Source: Bryobacterales bacterium
Lineage (GTDB): Bacteria; Acidobacteriota; Terriglobia; Bryobacterales; Bryobacteraceae
DNA: 7,268 nucleotides
Assembly (NCBI GenBank): GCA_020853155.1
Contig: JADYZL010000612.1
Coordinates: forward strand, 1-7,268
Reading direction: 5' to 3'
The translations under genes and the position numbers were made by a program. The notes under the pieces are model-generated. The model worked only from the letters and a program-made list of their open reading frames with translations, made no database searches and was not told the origin of the DNA. This document shows positions 1 to 6,879 of this stretch, piece after piece (positions within the stretch are counted from its first letter, which is position 1; each line of letters opens with the position of its first letter).

Positions 1-2
1 CC

Positions 3-152
3 AAAGCCGGTCTGGTGATCGGCGGGGGGCACAATATGATTGGTGCGGAGATCCCGTTGGCCAATTTCGTTCTGGCGCCCGCCGACGGTTCGCTCAAGGT
101 TGATTTCGGGCGGGTCTCCGGTGATCGAATCAAGCGCAGAATCGCATACTAA
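3..152 (+). CDS. C-terminal fragment of an unrecognised protein, cut by the window start
   Basis: An open frame enters from the left edge (first complete codon at position 3) and runs 49 codons to TAA at 150-152. The other two plus frames close early: one at the TGA at 16-18, the other at a TGA near position 101. The visible residues begin KAGLVIGGGHNMIGAEIPLA and end GDRIKRRIAY. I recognise no family signature; the mix of hydrophobic stretches, glycines and a basic end is compatible with a beta-rich domain of a larger protein. Oddly, the frame carries on open after the TAA for 155 more codons in the same register, with coding-like third positions. This piece may therefore be the upstream part of the same gene as the next entry rather than a separate gene. 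That it is coding is moderately likely; its function is unknown. Confidence 0.55.
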   Translation, partial: KAGLVIGGGHNMIGAEIPLANFVLAPADGSLKVDFGRVSGDRIKRRIAY

Positions 153-194
153 CCCGGCTACGCGAAAGCCAGGCTCACTCTCGACCAACAGGAT

Positions 195-617
195 TTGACC
201 GCTGTCTTCAGCCGTGGCACAGCGTCTCTCACGGTGCATCCGGAAACGGAGGATCGTCTACAAATCGAATACCGCTACGATGTCTTCGGAGTCAGGGATG
301 TCTATGTACAATTGCCGCTGATTGTCTTTCGCGACGCTCGTCTGGAGATCGACGGCAAACCCTTTGAAGGCGGCGAACTCGCACCCGTCGCAAGACAGAT
401 TCGGGTAATCGATTCGCGAATGGGTTCGAAAACTACGCTCACCCTGCCGCCGGGGGCCACGGCGCGGGTGCATCCTTCGCTGATGCCCCTTCGGTGGTAT
501 ACCGATGAGGACCTTCCGCAACGCTACGAGCCGTATTACCGGATCGCTCTGGTTTCGGTGAAGCTGGATGGCGGCAAAGGGCAGGGTTCCGGCCGGTTTC
601 TGCTCGAAGTGCATTGA
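195..617 (+). CDS. Hypothetical protein, possibly the 3' part of an interrupted gene
   Basis: This is an open frame of about 140 codons ending in TGA at 615-617. Its composition is protein-like, with alternating beta-strand-type segments (such as RLQIEYRYDVFG and DVYVQLPLIVF), a SKTTLTLPPGATARV stretch and an aromatic LRWYTDEDLPQRYEPYYRIA segment near the end. I see no signal peptide, membrane segment or catalytic motif and do not recognise the family; a beta-sandwich accessory or C-terminal domain is a guess. The start is poorly supported. The TTG at 195 has only an AGGA one base upstream, too close to act as a ribosome binding site, and there is no ATG in frame until 420 (a GTG lies at 234). 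The frame is open back to the TAA at 150-152 and continuous in register with the preceding fragment, so it may be the tail of that protein. It converges with the minus-strand gene ending at 697. Confidence 0.5.
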   Translation: MTAVFSRGTASLTVHPETEDRLQIEYRYDVFGVRDVYVQLPLIVFRDARLEIDGKPFEGGELAPVARQIRVIDSRMGSKTTLTLPPGATARVHPSLMPLRWYTDEDLPQRYEPYYRIALVSVKLDGGKGQGSGRFLLEVH

Positions 618-654
618 GTCATGGTGCATTGAGCCATGCTGTATCGAGCCATGG
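610..654 (+). repeat. Three tandem copies of a 15-bp unit at a gene end
   Basis: The units are tgcattgagtcatgg (610-624), tgcattgagccatgc (625-639) and tgtatcgagccatgg (640-654). Copies 1 and 2 differ at two positions; copy 3 is more diverged. The first copy contains the last codons and TGA stop of the upstream plus-strand gene. Because 15 is a multiple of 3, the second copy repeats the Val-His-stop in frame. CATGG/CCATG arms within the array could pair as short hairpins. It lies in the 79-bp convergent gap between the two gene ends. Confidence 0.8.
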
Positions 655-675
655 CGCAACGTGCGCGGTGGCGTG

Positions 676-705
676 AGCGGTTCTTGCGGGAATGGCTCAA
701 CCGCT
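676..705. other. Inverted repeat at the convergent gene ends
   Basis: agcggtt at 676-682 is the exact reverse complement of aaccgct at 699-705, giving a 7-bp stem with a 16-nt loop. One arm overlaps the last codons and stop of the minus-strand gene. No T-rich tail follows on either strand, so it is not a clear intrinsic terminator; it may be a 3'-end-stabilising hairpin or chance in GC-rich DNA. Confidence 0.35.
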
Positions 706-1407
706 GATTGGCGACATCCGAATGTTATCCCACCAAAGATACGTGCGGTAGGTGCGCAAGCCAAGCAAGCCTGCGCCAAGCGGGTGCGGATCCGTTGCCG
801 TCAGCAGCGTTTCGCCATCCAGGGAGAACCTGATCTCGCCGCCGAGCTTGCGCACGCCGAGCCGGTAGGTAACGCCCTCCCGGCATTCCTTATCGAACTT
901 CTCAGCCAGCAATTGGAAACCTGGATTGCGCCGGATTCGAACTCGCGCCCTCGAGGAGCCGTCCGGCTTGCGCGCCTCGTTGCCGCCGTTCAGAAAGGTA
1001 ATGATGTGTCCGCTCAGCTTGTGGTAGTGGGCGTAATCCGCGTCCTGCCGGGAGTGCCGCGTCTCATATAGCGGCGCTCCGGAGGGGTCTGTGTAGCAAA
1101 AGAACAGATTGATGTTATTGGCATGCGGCATGGATGAGATCACATGCGCATCCACGCTGAGTTCAAAATTCCCCGGATGCACGGTATGGCGCCAGGCCGT
1201 GGCTACGCCTCCTCCTGGGATTCCAGGATTATCGGCACGCATGTGCAAGCGCCCATCCTCCACCCATACGCGCTCTCCGCCTTCAGTCCACCAATTCGCC
1301 AAGCCGTGTGAGAAATCTTCATCGATGCCGCCCGCGGAGCCTTGGGCAAGGCCTGCGGTCACCGCCGGTGCGGACGCAAGCAAGGAAATCGCTTCTCGCC
1401 GGGTCAT
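697..1407 (-). CDS. DUF1961 (YesU-like) protein with a twin-arginine-like leader, concanavalin-like fold
   Basis: This is a 236-residue protein starting at the ATG whose first base is 1407. A TTG six codons upstream is possible but would put extra residues before the leader. Residues 1-23 (MTRREAISLL, then Ala-rich) look like a Tat-type signal: Arg-Arg, a hydrophobic stretch, then a small-residue cleavage region. The mature part matches my recollection of the DUF1961/YesU family in order: W-x-EGG and DGRLHM (about 40-56), NLFF (100-103), an aromatic/His segment ending in AHYHKLSGHIITF (126-138), RRNPGFQL (159-166), IRFSLDG (192-198) and a final GLRTYRTYLWWDNI strand (216-229). YesU belongs to the Bacillus subtilis rhamnogalacturonan-use gene set, so a role in handling plant or microbial polysaccharide is likely, but the reaction is not established. 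DUF1080-type proteins share the fold but usually carry a different N-terminal motif. It lies 27 nt after the DUF58 gene, probably in one transcript. No convincing Shine-Dalgarno site precedes it. Confidence 0.8.
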   Translation of the reverse strand: MTRREAISLLASAPAVTAGLAQGSAGGIDEDFSHGLANWWTEGGERVWVEDGRLHMRADNPGIPGGGVATAWRHTVHPGNFELSVDAHVISSMPHANNINLFFCYTDPSGAPLYETRHSRQDADYAHYHKLSGHIITFLNGGNEARKPDGSSRARVRIRRNPGFQLLAEKFDKECREGVTYRLGVRKLGGEIRFSLDGETLLTATDPHPLGAGLLGLRTYRTYLWWDNIRMSPISG

Positions 1408-1434
1408 GCATTTAGCGTTGCACAACCGGTGGGC

Positions 1435-2592
1435 TTAGCGGACGGAGGCTTCGGTGGCGGGGCCGGGGTCCACGGCGTTGGCGTCGATACGGAGGGCGCC
1501 TTGCCATTCGAGGGTTTCGAACTGGTGCTGGGTGGCGGAGACGACGATGGCGAGGTCGTGCTCCGGAGGGGCGGGCATGGGCGCGGGGCGGTGGAGGGGG
1601 CTGACGAGCGCGAGGTAGCGCAGGACATCGTAGATGGTACCCTGTTGCGGCACGGAGATGCTGATTTCCTGCGAGTGGAAGCGCAGCCGGACTTCCTCTT
1701 GGCGGATCTGCCAGGCAAGATAGGCGGCGCATTCCACGGCTTTCTCAAACCAGGCCAGTCCGCGCCCGGCGGGGTATAGGTCGAGGAAGATTTCGACCTC
1801 GAGGCTCTCCTCGCGGGCGAACTCGCGGACGGTAAGGCGGCCGGTGTGGGCGGTGACGCGCCAATCGACGTTCTTGGCGCTCTCCGTGCTGACGTAATCG
1901 CGAAGGCGGTAGAAATCATGGCCGCGGCCCTGCTGCAGTGCCGTGATCTCGCGATGAATGACCGAGTAAATCACCCGCCAATCCTGCGAACCCTCAAGAC
2001 AGGGAAAGACGATCAGACTATCTTTCATCTCCACCCGGCTGCTTCGCTCCAGAAAGCCGAAGGGGAACGACGTGGAAAGAGTGAGGCTGTTGCCGCGATG
2101 CAATCCACGCCGCAGGAAGGTGATCTCCGTGGATTCGTTCACGACTTGGCCGCCGCCAACCACGGGTACGTAGAGGGGACGGATGCGGATCTCTTCGCGA
2201 TTCCCTTGCAGGTGGATGGAGAAGGAGGGAGTGAGGCGCTTCCAGTTCCGTAAGATGAGGCGGCCGCGCATGGGCTGGCGGGCGCAGACTTCATCGGGGA
2301 TCTGATACTCGACGGATAACCCGGCGAGGCAGAGGCGGCTGACAAAGCCCGAGATAAGCCAGGTGGAGACCATGGCGGCGAAGATCAGCAGGATGAGATT
2401 CGCTCCGCTGAGGAAGGCGAGCGCGCCCACCACCACCAGCATCACGGCGAACAGGAAGCCTGCCAAGGTGAGGCGGTAGCTCCTCATCCCCGGCAAGCGT
2501 TTCCAGAGATGGCGGAAGCGCGCGCCCAAAGAGGAAGGCGCGCCAAGTGGGGGCGCCTGGACCTTCGCGGCGGAATGAGAGGAAGCGGGCAT
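1435..2592 (-). CDS. DUF58 domain-containing membrane protein
   Basis: This is a 385-residue protein. A 40-residue polar/basic N-terminus is followed by two close transmembrane helices (about 41-60 and 64-84), then an extended beta-rich region (about 92-200, with SFPFGFLERS at 175-184). The DUF58 signature falls at about 224-260: DFYRLRDYVSTESAKNVDW, then Leu-Thr-Val-Arg-Glu-Phe. The C-terminal part resembles the degenerate von Willebrand A-like fold of the family, but the metal-site DxSxS is replaced by DLYPA (271-275), so metal-dependent adhesion is unlikely. Family members typically sit beside MoxR-type AAA+ ATPases and transglutaminase-like or VWA proteins and are thought to act in envelope-associated assembly or maturation. 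None of these partners is in the window. The length is normal. The ATG at 2592 is the first usable start but lacks a visible Shine-Dalgarno site and lies just 15 nt beyond a strong hairpin; an internal Met36 just before the first helix is an alternative start. Confidence 0.88.
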   Translation of the reverse strand: MPASSHSAAKVQAPPLGAPSSLGARFRHLWKRLPGMRSYRLTLAGFLFAVMLVVVGALAFLSGANLILLIFAAMVSTWLISGFVSRLCLAGLSVEYQIPDEVCARQPMRGRLILRNWKRLTPSFSIHLQGNREEIRIRPLYVPVVGGGQVVNESTEITFLRRGLHRGNSLTLSTSFPFGFLERSSRVEMKDSLIVFPCLEGSQDWRVIYSVIHREITALQQGRGHDFYRLRDYVSTESAKNVDWRVTAHTGRLTVREFAREESLEVEIFLDLYPAGRGLAWFEKAVECAAYLAWQIRQEEVRLRFHSQEISISVPQQGTIYDVLRYLALVSPLHRPAPMPAPPEHDLAIVVSATQHQFETLEWQGALRIDANAVDPGPATEASVR

Positions 2593-2607
2593 GGGGCTAG
2601 CTGAAAC

Positions 2608-2645
2608 GGAAGCGGAGGCAGCCGAACGGGGCCGCCTCCGCTTCC
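2608..2645 (-). terminator. Strong intercistronic hairpin, possible terminator or attenuator
   Basis: ggaagcggaggc (2608-2619) and gcctccgcttcc (2634-2645) are perfect reverse complements. They form a 12-bp stem that continues, after one mismatch, for three more G-C pairs and closes on a six-base loop. It lies between the TIM-barrel stop (2674) and the DUF58 start (2592). On the minus strand it is followed only by GTTTC, a weak U tract, so partial termination, mRNA end protection or translational control of DUF58 are all possible. Confidence 0.55.
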
Positions 2646-2673
2646 ATCTTCCCGTATTCCGCCGAGGCGCGTT

Positions 2674-3723
2674 CTAGGAAATTCCCAGAATCCGGCGATT
2701 GCGCGCGGCATCGGTGGCGGCGCCGGCAAAATCGTCGAAAGCCTTGGTGGGTACGTCGATCAACATGCTCTCGATGAAGGGCGCGCCCTCTGCGGCTCCC
2801 TGGGCGGAATCCTTGAAACAGCATTCCCATTCGAGCACGGCCCAGCCGGAGTAGCCGATGGCGGTCATACGGCTGAATACCTGGCTGAAATCGACTTCGC
2901 CATCGCCCAGGCTACGGAAGCGGCCCGGACGGTTCACCCAGCTCTGGTAACCGCCATAAACGCCGGAACGGCCATCGGGCCGGTACTCGGCATCCTTCAC
3001 GTGGAAGGCCTTGATACGCTCGGCGTAATGGTCGATGAAGGCGACGTAATCCAACTGCTGGAGTACGAAATGGGAGGGGTCGTAGTTGATGGCGACTCTC
3101 GGGTGGTTGCCGGTGGCGGCGAGGAACATTTCAAAGGAAGCGCCATCGTGCAGATCTTCGCCCGGGTGCAGTTCGTAGGCGATATCCACGCCGAACTGGT
3201 CCGCGTAATCGAGGATGGGCTTCCAGCGGCGGGCCAACTCCTTAAAGCCTTCCTCGACGAGCCCGGCGGGGCGTTGCGGCCAGGGATACACATAGGGCCA
3301 GAGGAAGGCGCCGGAGAAGGAGGGGGTGACGGTGAGCCCGAGATTCGCGGAGGCGCGGATGACGTACATCATTTGCTGGGTGGCCCACTCGCTGCGGGCT
3401 TTGGGGTTCCCCCGTACTTCGGGTGCGGCGAAGATATCGAAGAGGTCGTCGAAGGCCGGGTGCGAGGCGACAAGCTGGCCCTGGAGGTGCGACGCCAGTT
3501 CGGTGATCGCGAGGCCGTTCATCCGGCCCTTTAGGTCGTCGCAGTAATCCTTGGATTCCGCGGCTTTCTTGAGATCCATGACGCGGCTGTCTCCGCTAGG
3601 CAATTGCGCGCCGATATAGCCGAGATCTTTCATATACGCGGTGATGGAGGGCAGGGAATTAAAAGGCGCCTCGTCCCCCATGAACTGGGCGAGGAAGATT
3701 GCGGGTCCTTGAATTTGTGACAT
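2674..3723 (-). CDS. Sugar phosphate isomerase/epimerase-type TIM-barrel protein (xylose isomerase-like family)
   Basis: This 349-residue protein has the pattern of the AP_endonuc_2/xylose isomerase-like TIM barrel. Beta-strand ends carry candidate metal ligands in the usual order: Glu184 in YELHPGE, Asp215 and His218 in NYDPSHF, His241 in AFHVKDAEY, and Glu298 in AVLEWECCF. An early strand gives GYIGAQLPSG (35-44), and TPSFSGAF (133-140) precedes an aromatic loop rich in Trp, Tyr and Pro, likely the sugar-binding side. Family members isomerise or epimerise sugars, or act on inositol or 3-keto-sugar intermediates; the substrate cannot be read from sequence. No signal peptide is evident, so it is probably cytoplasmic. 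The start is well fixed: on the minus strand GGAG lies 8 nt before the ATG, and an in-frame TAA sits a few codons further upstream. It is the first gene of the minus-strand cluster, ahead of DUF58. Confidence 0.88.
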   Translation of the reverse strand: MSQIQGPAIFLAQFMGDEAPFNSLPSITAYMKDLGYIGAQLPSGDSRVMDLKKAAESKDYCDDLKGRMNGLAITELASHLQGQLVASHPAFDDLFDIFAAPEVRGNPKARSEWATQQMMYVIRASANLGLTVTPSFSGAFLWPYVYPWPQRPAGLVEEGFKELARRWKPILDYADQFGVDIAYELHPGEDLHDGASFEMFLAATGNHPRVAINYDPSHFVLQQLDYVAFIDHYAERIKAFHVKDAEYRPDGRSGVYGGYQSWVNRPGRFRSLGDGEVDFSQVFSRMTAIGYSGWAVLEWECCFKDSAQGAAEGAPFIESMLIDVPTKAFDDFAGAATDAARNRRILGIS

Positions 3724-3731
3724 TGAGGATG

Positions 3732-3735
3732 CTCC
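3732..3735 (-). promoter_or_regulatory. Shine-Dalgarno site of the TIM-barrel gene
   Basis: GGAG on the minus strand sits 8 nt upstream of the ATG whose first base is 3723, a near-ideal spacing that supports this start. Confidence 0.65.
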
Positions 3736-3740
3736 GTACG

Positions 3741-3769
3741 ATTAGGATTCAAGAGACATCCTATGCCAA
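3741..3769 (-). promoter_or_regulatory. Candidate sigma-70-type promoter for the minus-strand cluster
   Basis: Read on the minus strand, TTGGCA (3769-3764, 5 of 6 matches to TTGACA) is followed by exactly 17 nt and then CCTAAT (3746-3741, 4 of 6 matches to TATAAT). The expected start point would fall near the Shine-Dalgarno site, giving a very short leader of about 10-13 nt. This is pattern-based only. Confidence 0.35.
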
Positions 3770-4184
3770 TCACCGGTGAAAGGCCAAGAACGGGAATCGG
3801 AGCCGGGGGGCGGCGGCGGATGAGGCGTTTCCAGGAAGCCCCGGCCCGGCGCTCCTGTGCGAGAATTAGAAGTTGGGCCGCAACGACACTGGGTAACCTG
3901 CTGGATTCTGGAGATTCGGTCCCGCACGATGCGCGCGGGCCGATTTGCGTGCGGATGCCGGGCACGTCCCTCCCTGCCGGGAAGCCCAACGCTGCGGGTG
4001 GCCGGGGACCGGCAGCCTGAGTCGGCCTGACAGCGCACGGCCGACGTGAAGACCACGAGGGAAATGCGTGTCGCGCCGGAAAGAGTGGATCCCCGCGAAT
4101 TCCGGATTGCGAAGCGGAGCGGGATTGGGAGCCCGGATTCCCGCGCCCGAAGATTGGCGCCCTAACCAAGGTAAGTGAATCAAT

Positions 4185-6863
4185 ATGTTGAAATCCAAAC
4201 TTGAATCGCGTGAGGACTTGAATCCACAGGAAACCGCTGAGTGGATTGAAGCTCTCGACCAGATTGTGGACGAAGCCGGGCCGGACCGGGCCGCGTACCT
4301 GTTGCGGAAGTTGCGCGACCGGGCGGTTTCCTTCGGCGCGAGCGGCATTGACCGTTTCACGACTCCTTACTTCAATACGATTCCCGCGGAGATGGAAGTG
4401 CCATACCCTGGGGATCGCGCGGTCGAGCGCCGGATCAAGAGCTTCATTCGCTGGAACGCGATGGCGATGGTGACGCGCGCCAACAAGTACGACGACGGCA
4501 TCGGCGGCCACATTTCCACGTACGCCTCCCAGGCCACGCTCACCGAGGTGGGCTTTAACCATTTCTTCCGCGGCAGCCATGGCGACCAGCCGGGCGATTT
4601 CATCTATTTCCAGGGTCACGCTTCGCCGGGCGTTTACGCCCGTGCGTTTCTCGAAGGCCGCCTGAGCGAACAACAACTCAACAACTTCCGGCATGAGTTG
4701 CGGGATACACCCGGGCTTTCCTCTTACCCACACCCCTGGCTGATGCCGAATTTCTGGAACTTCCCCACGGTGAGCATGGGCCTGGGTCCGATCAATTCGA
4801 TCTATCACGCCCGCTTCATGCGCTACCTGGAAGATCGCGGGCTGATTCCGAAAACGCCGCGCAAGATCTGGGTCTTCTGCGGAGACGGCGAGATGGACGA
4901 GCCGGAAAGCCTGGGTGCGATTTCGCTCGCCAGCCGGGAACGCCTGGACAACCTGATTTTCATCATCAACTGCAACCTGCAGCGGCTGGACGGCCCGGTG
5001 CGCGGCAATGGCAACATCATCCAGGAACTTGAAGGAGTCTTCCGGGGCGCGGGATGGAACACGCTGAAAGTAGTGTGGGGATCGGATTGGGATTCGATTC
5101 TCGCTCGCGATGAATCCGGCAAAATGCACGCGCGGCTCGAAGAGATGGTGGACGGCGAATTCCAGGCGCTGACGGCCAAGGACGGCGCCGCGATCCGGCA
5201 GGAGCTTTTCGGCAAGCACCCGGAAACGCTGCAACTGGTGGAACACTTGAGCGATGAGCAGTTGACGCGGCTGCGAAGGGGCGGCCACGATCCGCAGAAG
5301 GTCTTCAACGCATACAAGGTGGCCACGGAAACCACAGGCAAGCCCACGGTGATTCTCGCAAAAACCGTGAAGGGCTACGGCTTGGGCGAAGCGGGAGAAG
5401 GGCGCAACGTCACGCACCAGCAAAAGAAGCTGAACGAAGACGAGATGATGCTCTTCAAGCGGCGCTTTGAGGTGCCGATTTCCGACGAAGCCGTTCATAC
5501 CGTTTCGTTCTACCGTCCGGCGGAAGACAGCCCGGAAACGAAGTACATGAAGGGGCGCCGGGAGGCGCTCGGCGGATATCTGCCCAAGCGCAAGGTGAAC
5601 TTTACCCCGCTGCCGATTCCCAGCCTCAGCTATTTCCAGGAGCAGATGGATGGCTCGGGCGGGCGCGAGGTATCGACGACGATGGCCTTCGTGCGCGTCC
5701 TTTCCATGCTGCTGAAAGACGAGGCGATCAGCAAATACATCGTGCCGATCGTTCCCGACGAAGCGCGCACATTCGGCATGGAGGCGCTGTTCCGCCAGTA
5801 TGGGATTTATGCCTCGACCGGCCAGTTATATAAGCCGATCGACAGCGCGATGTTCCTCTATTACAAGGAAGCCAAGGACGGCCAGGTATTGCAGGAAGGA
5901 ATCACGGAAGCGGGCGCCATGGGGAGCTTCACCGCGGCGGGGACTGCCTACGCCAACTACGGCATCCCGATGATTCCGTTCTTCTCCTACTATTCGATGT
6001 TTGGGTTCCAGCGTGTGGGAGACCAGGTCTGGGCGTTCGCCGACGCGCGGGGGCGGGGCTTCATGATGGGGGGGACGGCCGGGCGCACCACGCTCTCCGG
6101 AGAGGGGCTGCAGCATCAGGACGGTCACAGCAACGTTGCCGCCAGCACGGTGCCAAGCTGCCATACCTATGACCCGGCGTATGCCTTCGAAATGGCCATC
6201 ATCATTCAGGACGGCCTGAAGCGGATGTATGAACTGAACCAGGACCGGTTCTACTACGTCACGATGTACAACGAGAACTATGCGCAGCCGCCCATTCCGG
6301 AGGGCGATGGCATTGTCGAGGGAGTTCTGCGGGGTATCTACAAGTTCCGCTCCGCGGCGAAGGGGAAGGCCAAGATCAATCTGTTCGGAAGCGGCCCTAT
6401 CCTGAACGAAGCGCTGCGCGCGCAGGAACTGCTGGCCGAGCGCTACAAGGTGGAAGCCGACGTGTGGAGCGTGACGAGCTACAACGAGTTGCGCCGGGAT
6501 TGCCTGGCGGTGGAGCGCTGGAACCGGCTGCATCCGGAGGCGGAGGCGCGGACCCCGTACCTGCTGCAGGCACTGGAGGGCGTGAAGACGCCGATCGTGG
6601 CGGCGACCGACTATATGAAAGTGACGGTGGACCAACTGGCTCCGTGGCTACCGGGGCGGCTCGAAACCCTGGGAACCGACGGGTTCGGCAGAAGCGAGAA
6701 CCGCCAGTATCTGCGTCGCCACTTCGAGAACAACGCGGAGCACATTGCCTACGCGGCGCTCTCGCGTTTGGCGCGGGACGGCAAGATAGACAAGTCGATT
6801 CCCGCGAAGGCGCTCGACGATCTGGGTATCGATCCCGAGAAGCAGGATCCTCAATACGCATAG
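4185..6863 (+). CDS. aceE: Pyruvate dehydrogenase E1 component, homodimeric type
   Basis: This 892-residue protein is collinear with Escherichia coli AceE (887 residues) from end to end. It is the thiamine-diphosphate-dependent first enzyme of the pyruvate dehydrogenase complex: it decarboxylates pyruvate and reductively acetylates the lipoyl domain of E2 in the cytoplasm. Visible landmarks are FNTIPAE (63-69), the active-site histidines in GGHIST (His109) and QGHASPG (His145), the ThDP/Mg motif GDGEMDEPES (233-242) with INCNLQRLDGP (261-271), His411 in NVTHQQKK, DEARTFGME (525-533), the cofactor-activating Glu575 in GITEAGA, and GLQHQDGHS (641-649). The C-terminal domain ends with LGTDGFGRSENR (829-840). 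The ATG at 4185 is fixed by an in-frame TGA at 4176-4178; AAGG at 4168-4171 is a weak Shine-Dalgarno site with long (13 nt) spacing. No aceF or lpd gene follows within the window, unlike the usual aceE-aceF order. Key residues are intact, so it should be active. Confidence 0.98.
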   Translation: MLKSKLESREDLNPQETAEWIEALDQIVDEAGPDRAAYLLRKLRDRAVSFGASGIDRFTTPYFNTIPAEMEVPYPGDRAVERRIKSFIRWNAMAMVTRANKYDDGIGGHISTYASQATLTEVGFNHFFRGSHGDQPGDFIYFQGHASPGVYARAFLEGRLSEQQLNNFRHELRDTPGLSSYPHPWLMPNFWNFPTVSMGLGPINSIYHARFMRYLEDRGLIPKTPRKIWVFCGDGEMDEPESLGAISLASRERLDNLIFIINCNLQRLDGPVRGNGNIIQELEGVFRGAGWNTLKVVWGSDWDSILARDESGKMHARLEEMVDGEFQALTAKDGAAIRQELFGKHPETLQLVEHLSDEQLTRLRRGGHDPQKVFNAYKVATETTGKPTVILAKTVKGYGLGEAGEGRNVTHQQKKLNEDEMMLFKRRFEVPISDEAVHTVSFYRPAEDSPETKYMKGRREALGGYLPKRKVNFTPLPIPSLSYFQEQMDGSGGREVSTTMAFVRVLSMLLKDEAISKYIVPIVPDEARTFGMEALFRQYGIYASTGQLYKPIDSAMFLYYKEAKDGQVLQEGITEAGAMGSFTAAGTAYANYGIPMIPFFSYYSMFGFQRVGDQVWAFADARGRGFMMGGTAGRTTLSGEGLQHQDGHSNVAASTVPSCHTYDPAYAFEMAIIIQDGLKRMYELNQDRFYYVTMYNENYAQPPIPEGDGIVEGVLRGIYKFRSAAKGKAKINLFGSGPILNEALRAQELLAERYKVEADVWSVTSYNELRRDCLAVERWNRLHPEAEARTPYLLQALEGVKTPIVAATDYMKVTVDQLAPWLPGRLETLGTDGFGRSENRQYLRRHFENNAEHIAYAALSRLARDGKIDKSIPAKALDDLGIDPEKQDPQYA

Positions 6864-6879
6864 GCGGGCCCAGACGGCT

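Larger units (their letters stand above)
3724..4184. other. Divergent intergenic region, structured leader of aceE
   Basis: This stretch of about 460 bp separates the divergent TIM-barrel and aceE genes. I see no convincing gene in it; the open frames on either strand have poor, Arg/Pro-rich compositions typical of non-coding GC-rich DNA. On the plus strand it holds several potential hairpins: 3917-3942 (cgg + cccgc with gcggg + ccg, one bulged T), 4001-4013 (gccgg/ccggc, 3-nt loop), 4021-4045 (gtcggcc/ggccgac, 11-nt loop) and 4119-4144 (gcggga/tcccgc). No plus-strand promoter stands out by eye. No riboswitch class is recognised. Confidence 0.45.

Noticed and set aside
568..1071. A plus-strand frame with a Cys-rich repeat-like start (CIESWCIEPCCIEPW)
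   Set aside because: The Cys-rich pattern is just the 15-bp DNA repeat read in another frame; the rest is antisense to the YesU-like gene. No start signal supports it.
1342..1779. A Gly/Val-rich plus-strand frame opposite the DUF58 and YesU-like genes
   Set aside because: It is a shadow of the DUF58 gene in GC-rich DNA, spanning two minus-strand genes with no motif of its own.
3763..4020. An 85-codon plus-strand frame in the divergent intergenic region
   Set aside because: Its Arg/Gly-rich composition, lack of a ribosome binding site and position over the minus-strand promoter region suggest it is not a gene.
4001..4045. Hairpins in the aceE leader as intrinsic terminators
   Set aside because: Neither stem is followed by a T-rich tract, so they were kept as possible leader structure only.
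3630..5498. A 622-codon open frame on the minus strand opposite aceE and across the intergenic region
   Set aside because: It is in codon-aligned antisense register to aceE. Its stops would correspond to TTA, CTA or TCA codons, which this GC-rich gene avoids over that stretch. The translation lacks domain character, and it also runs into the well-supported TIM-barrel gene.
5826..6635. A 269-codon minus-strand frame inside aceE
   Set aside because: It is another antisense shadow in the same register, with a His/Arg-rich composition and no family resemblance, opposite a fully conserved part of aceE.
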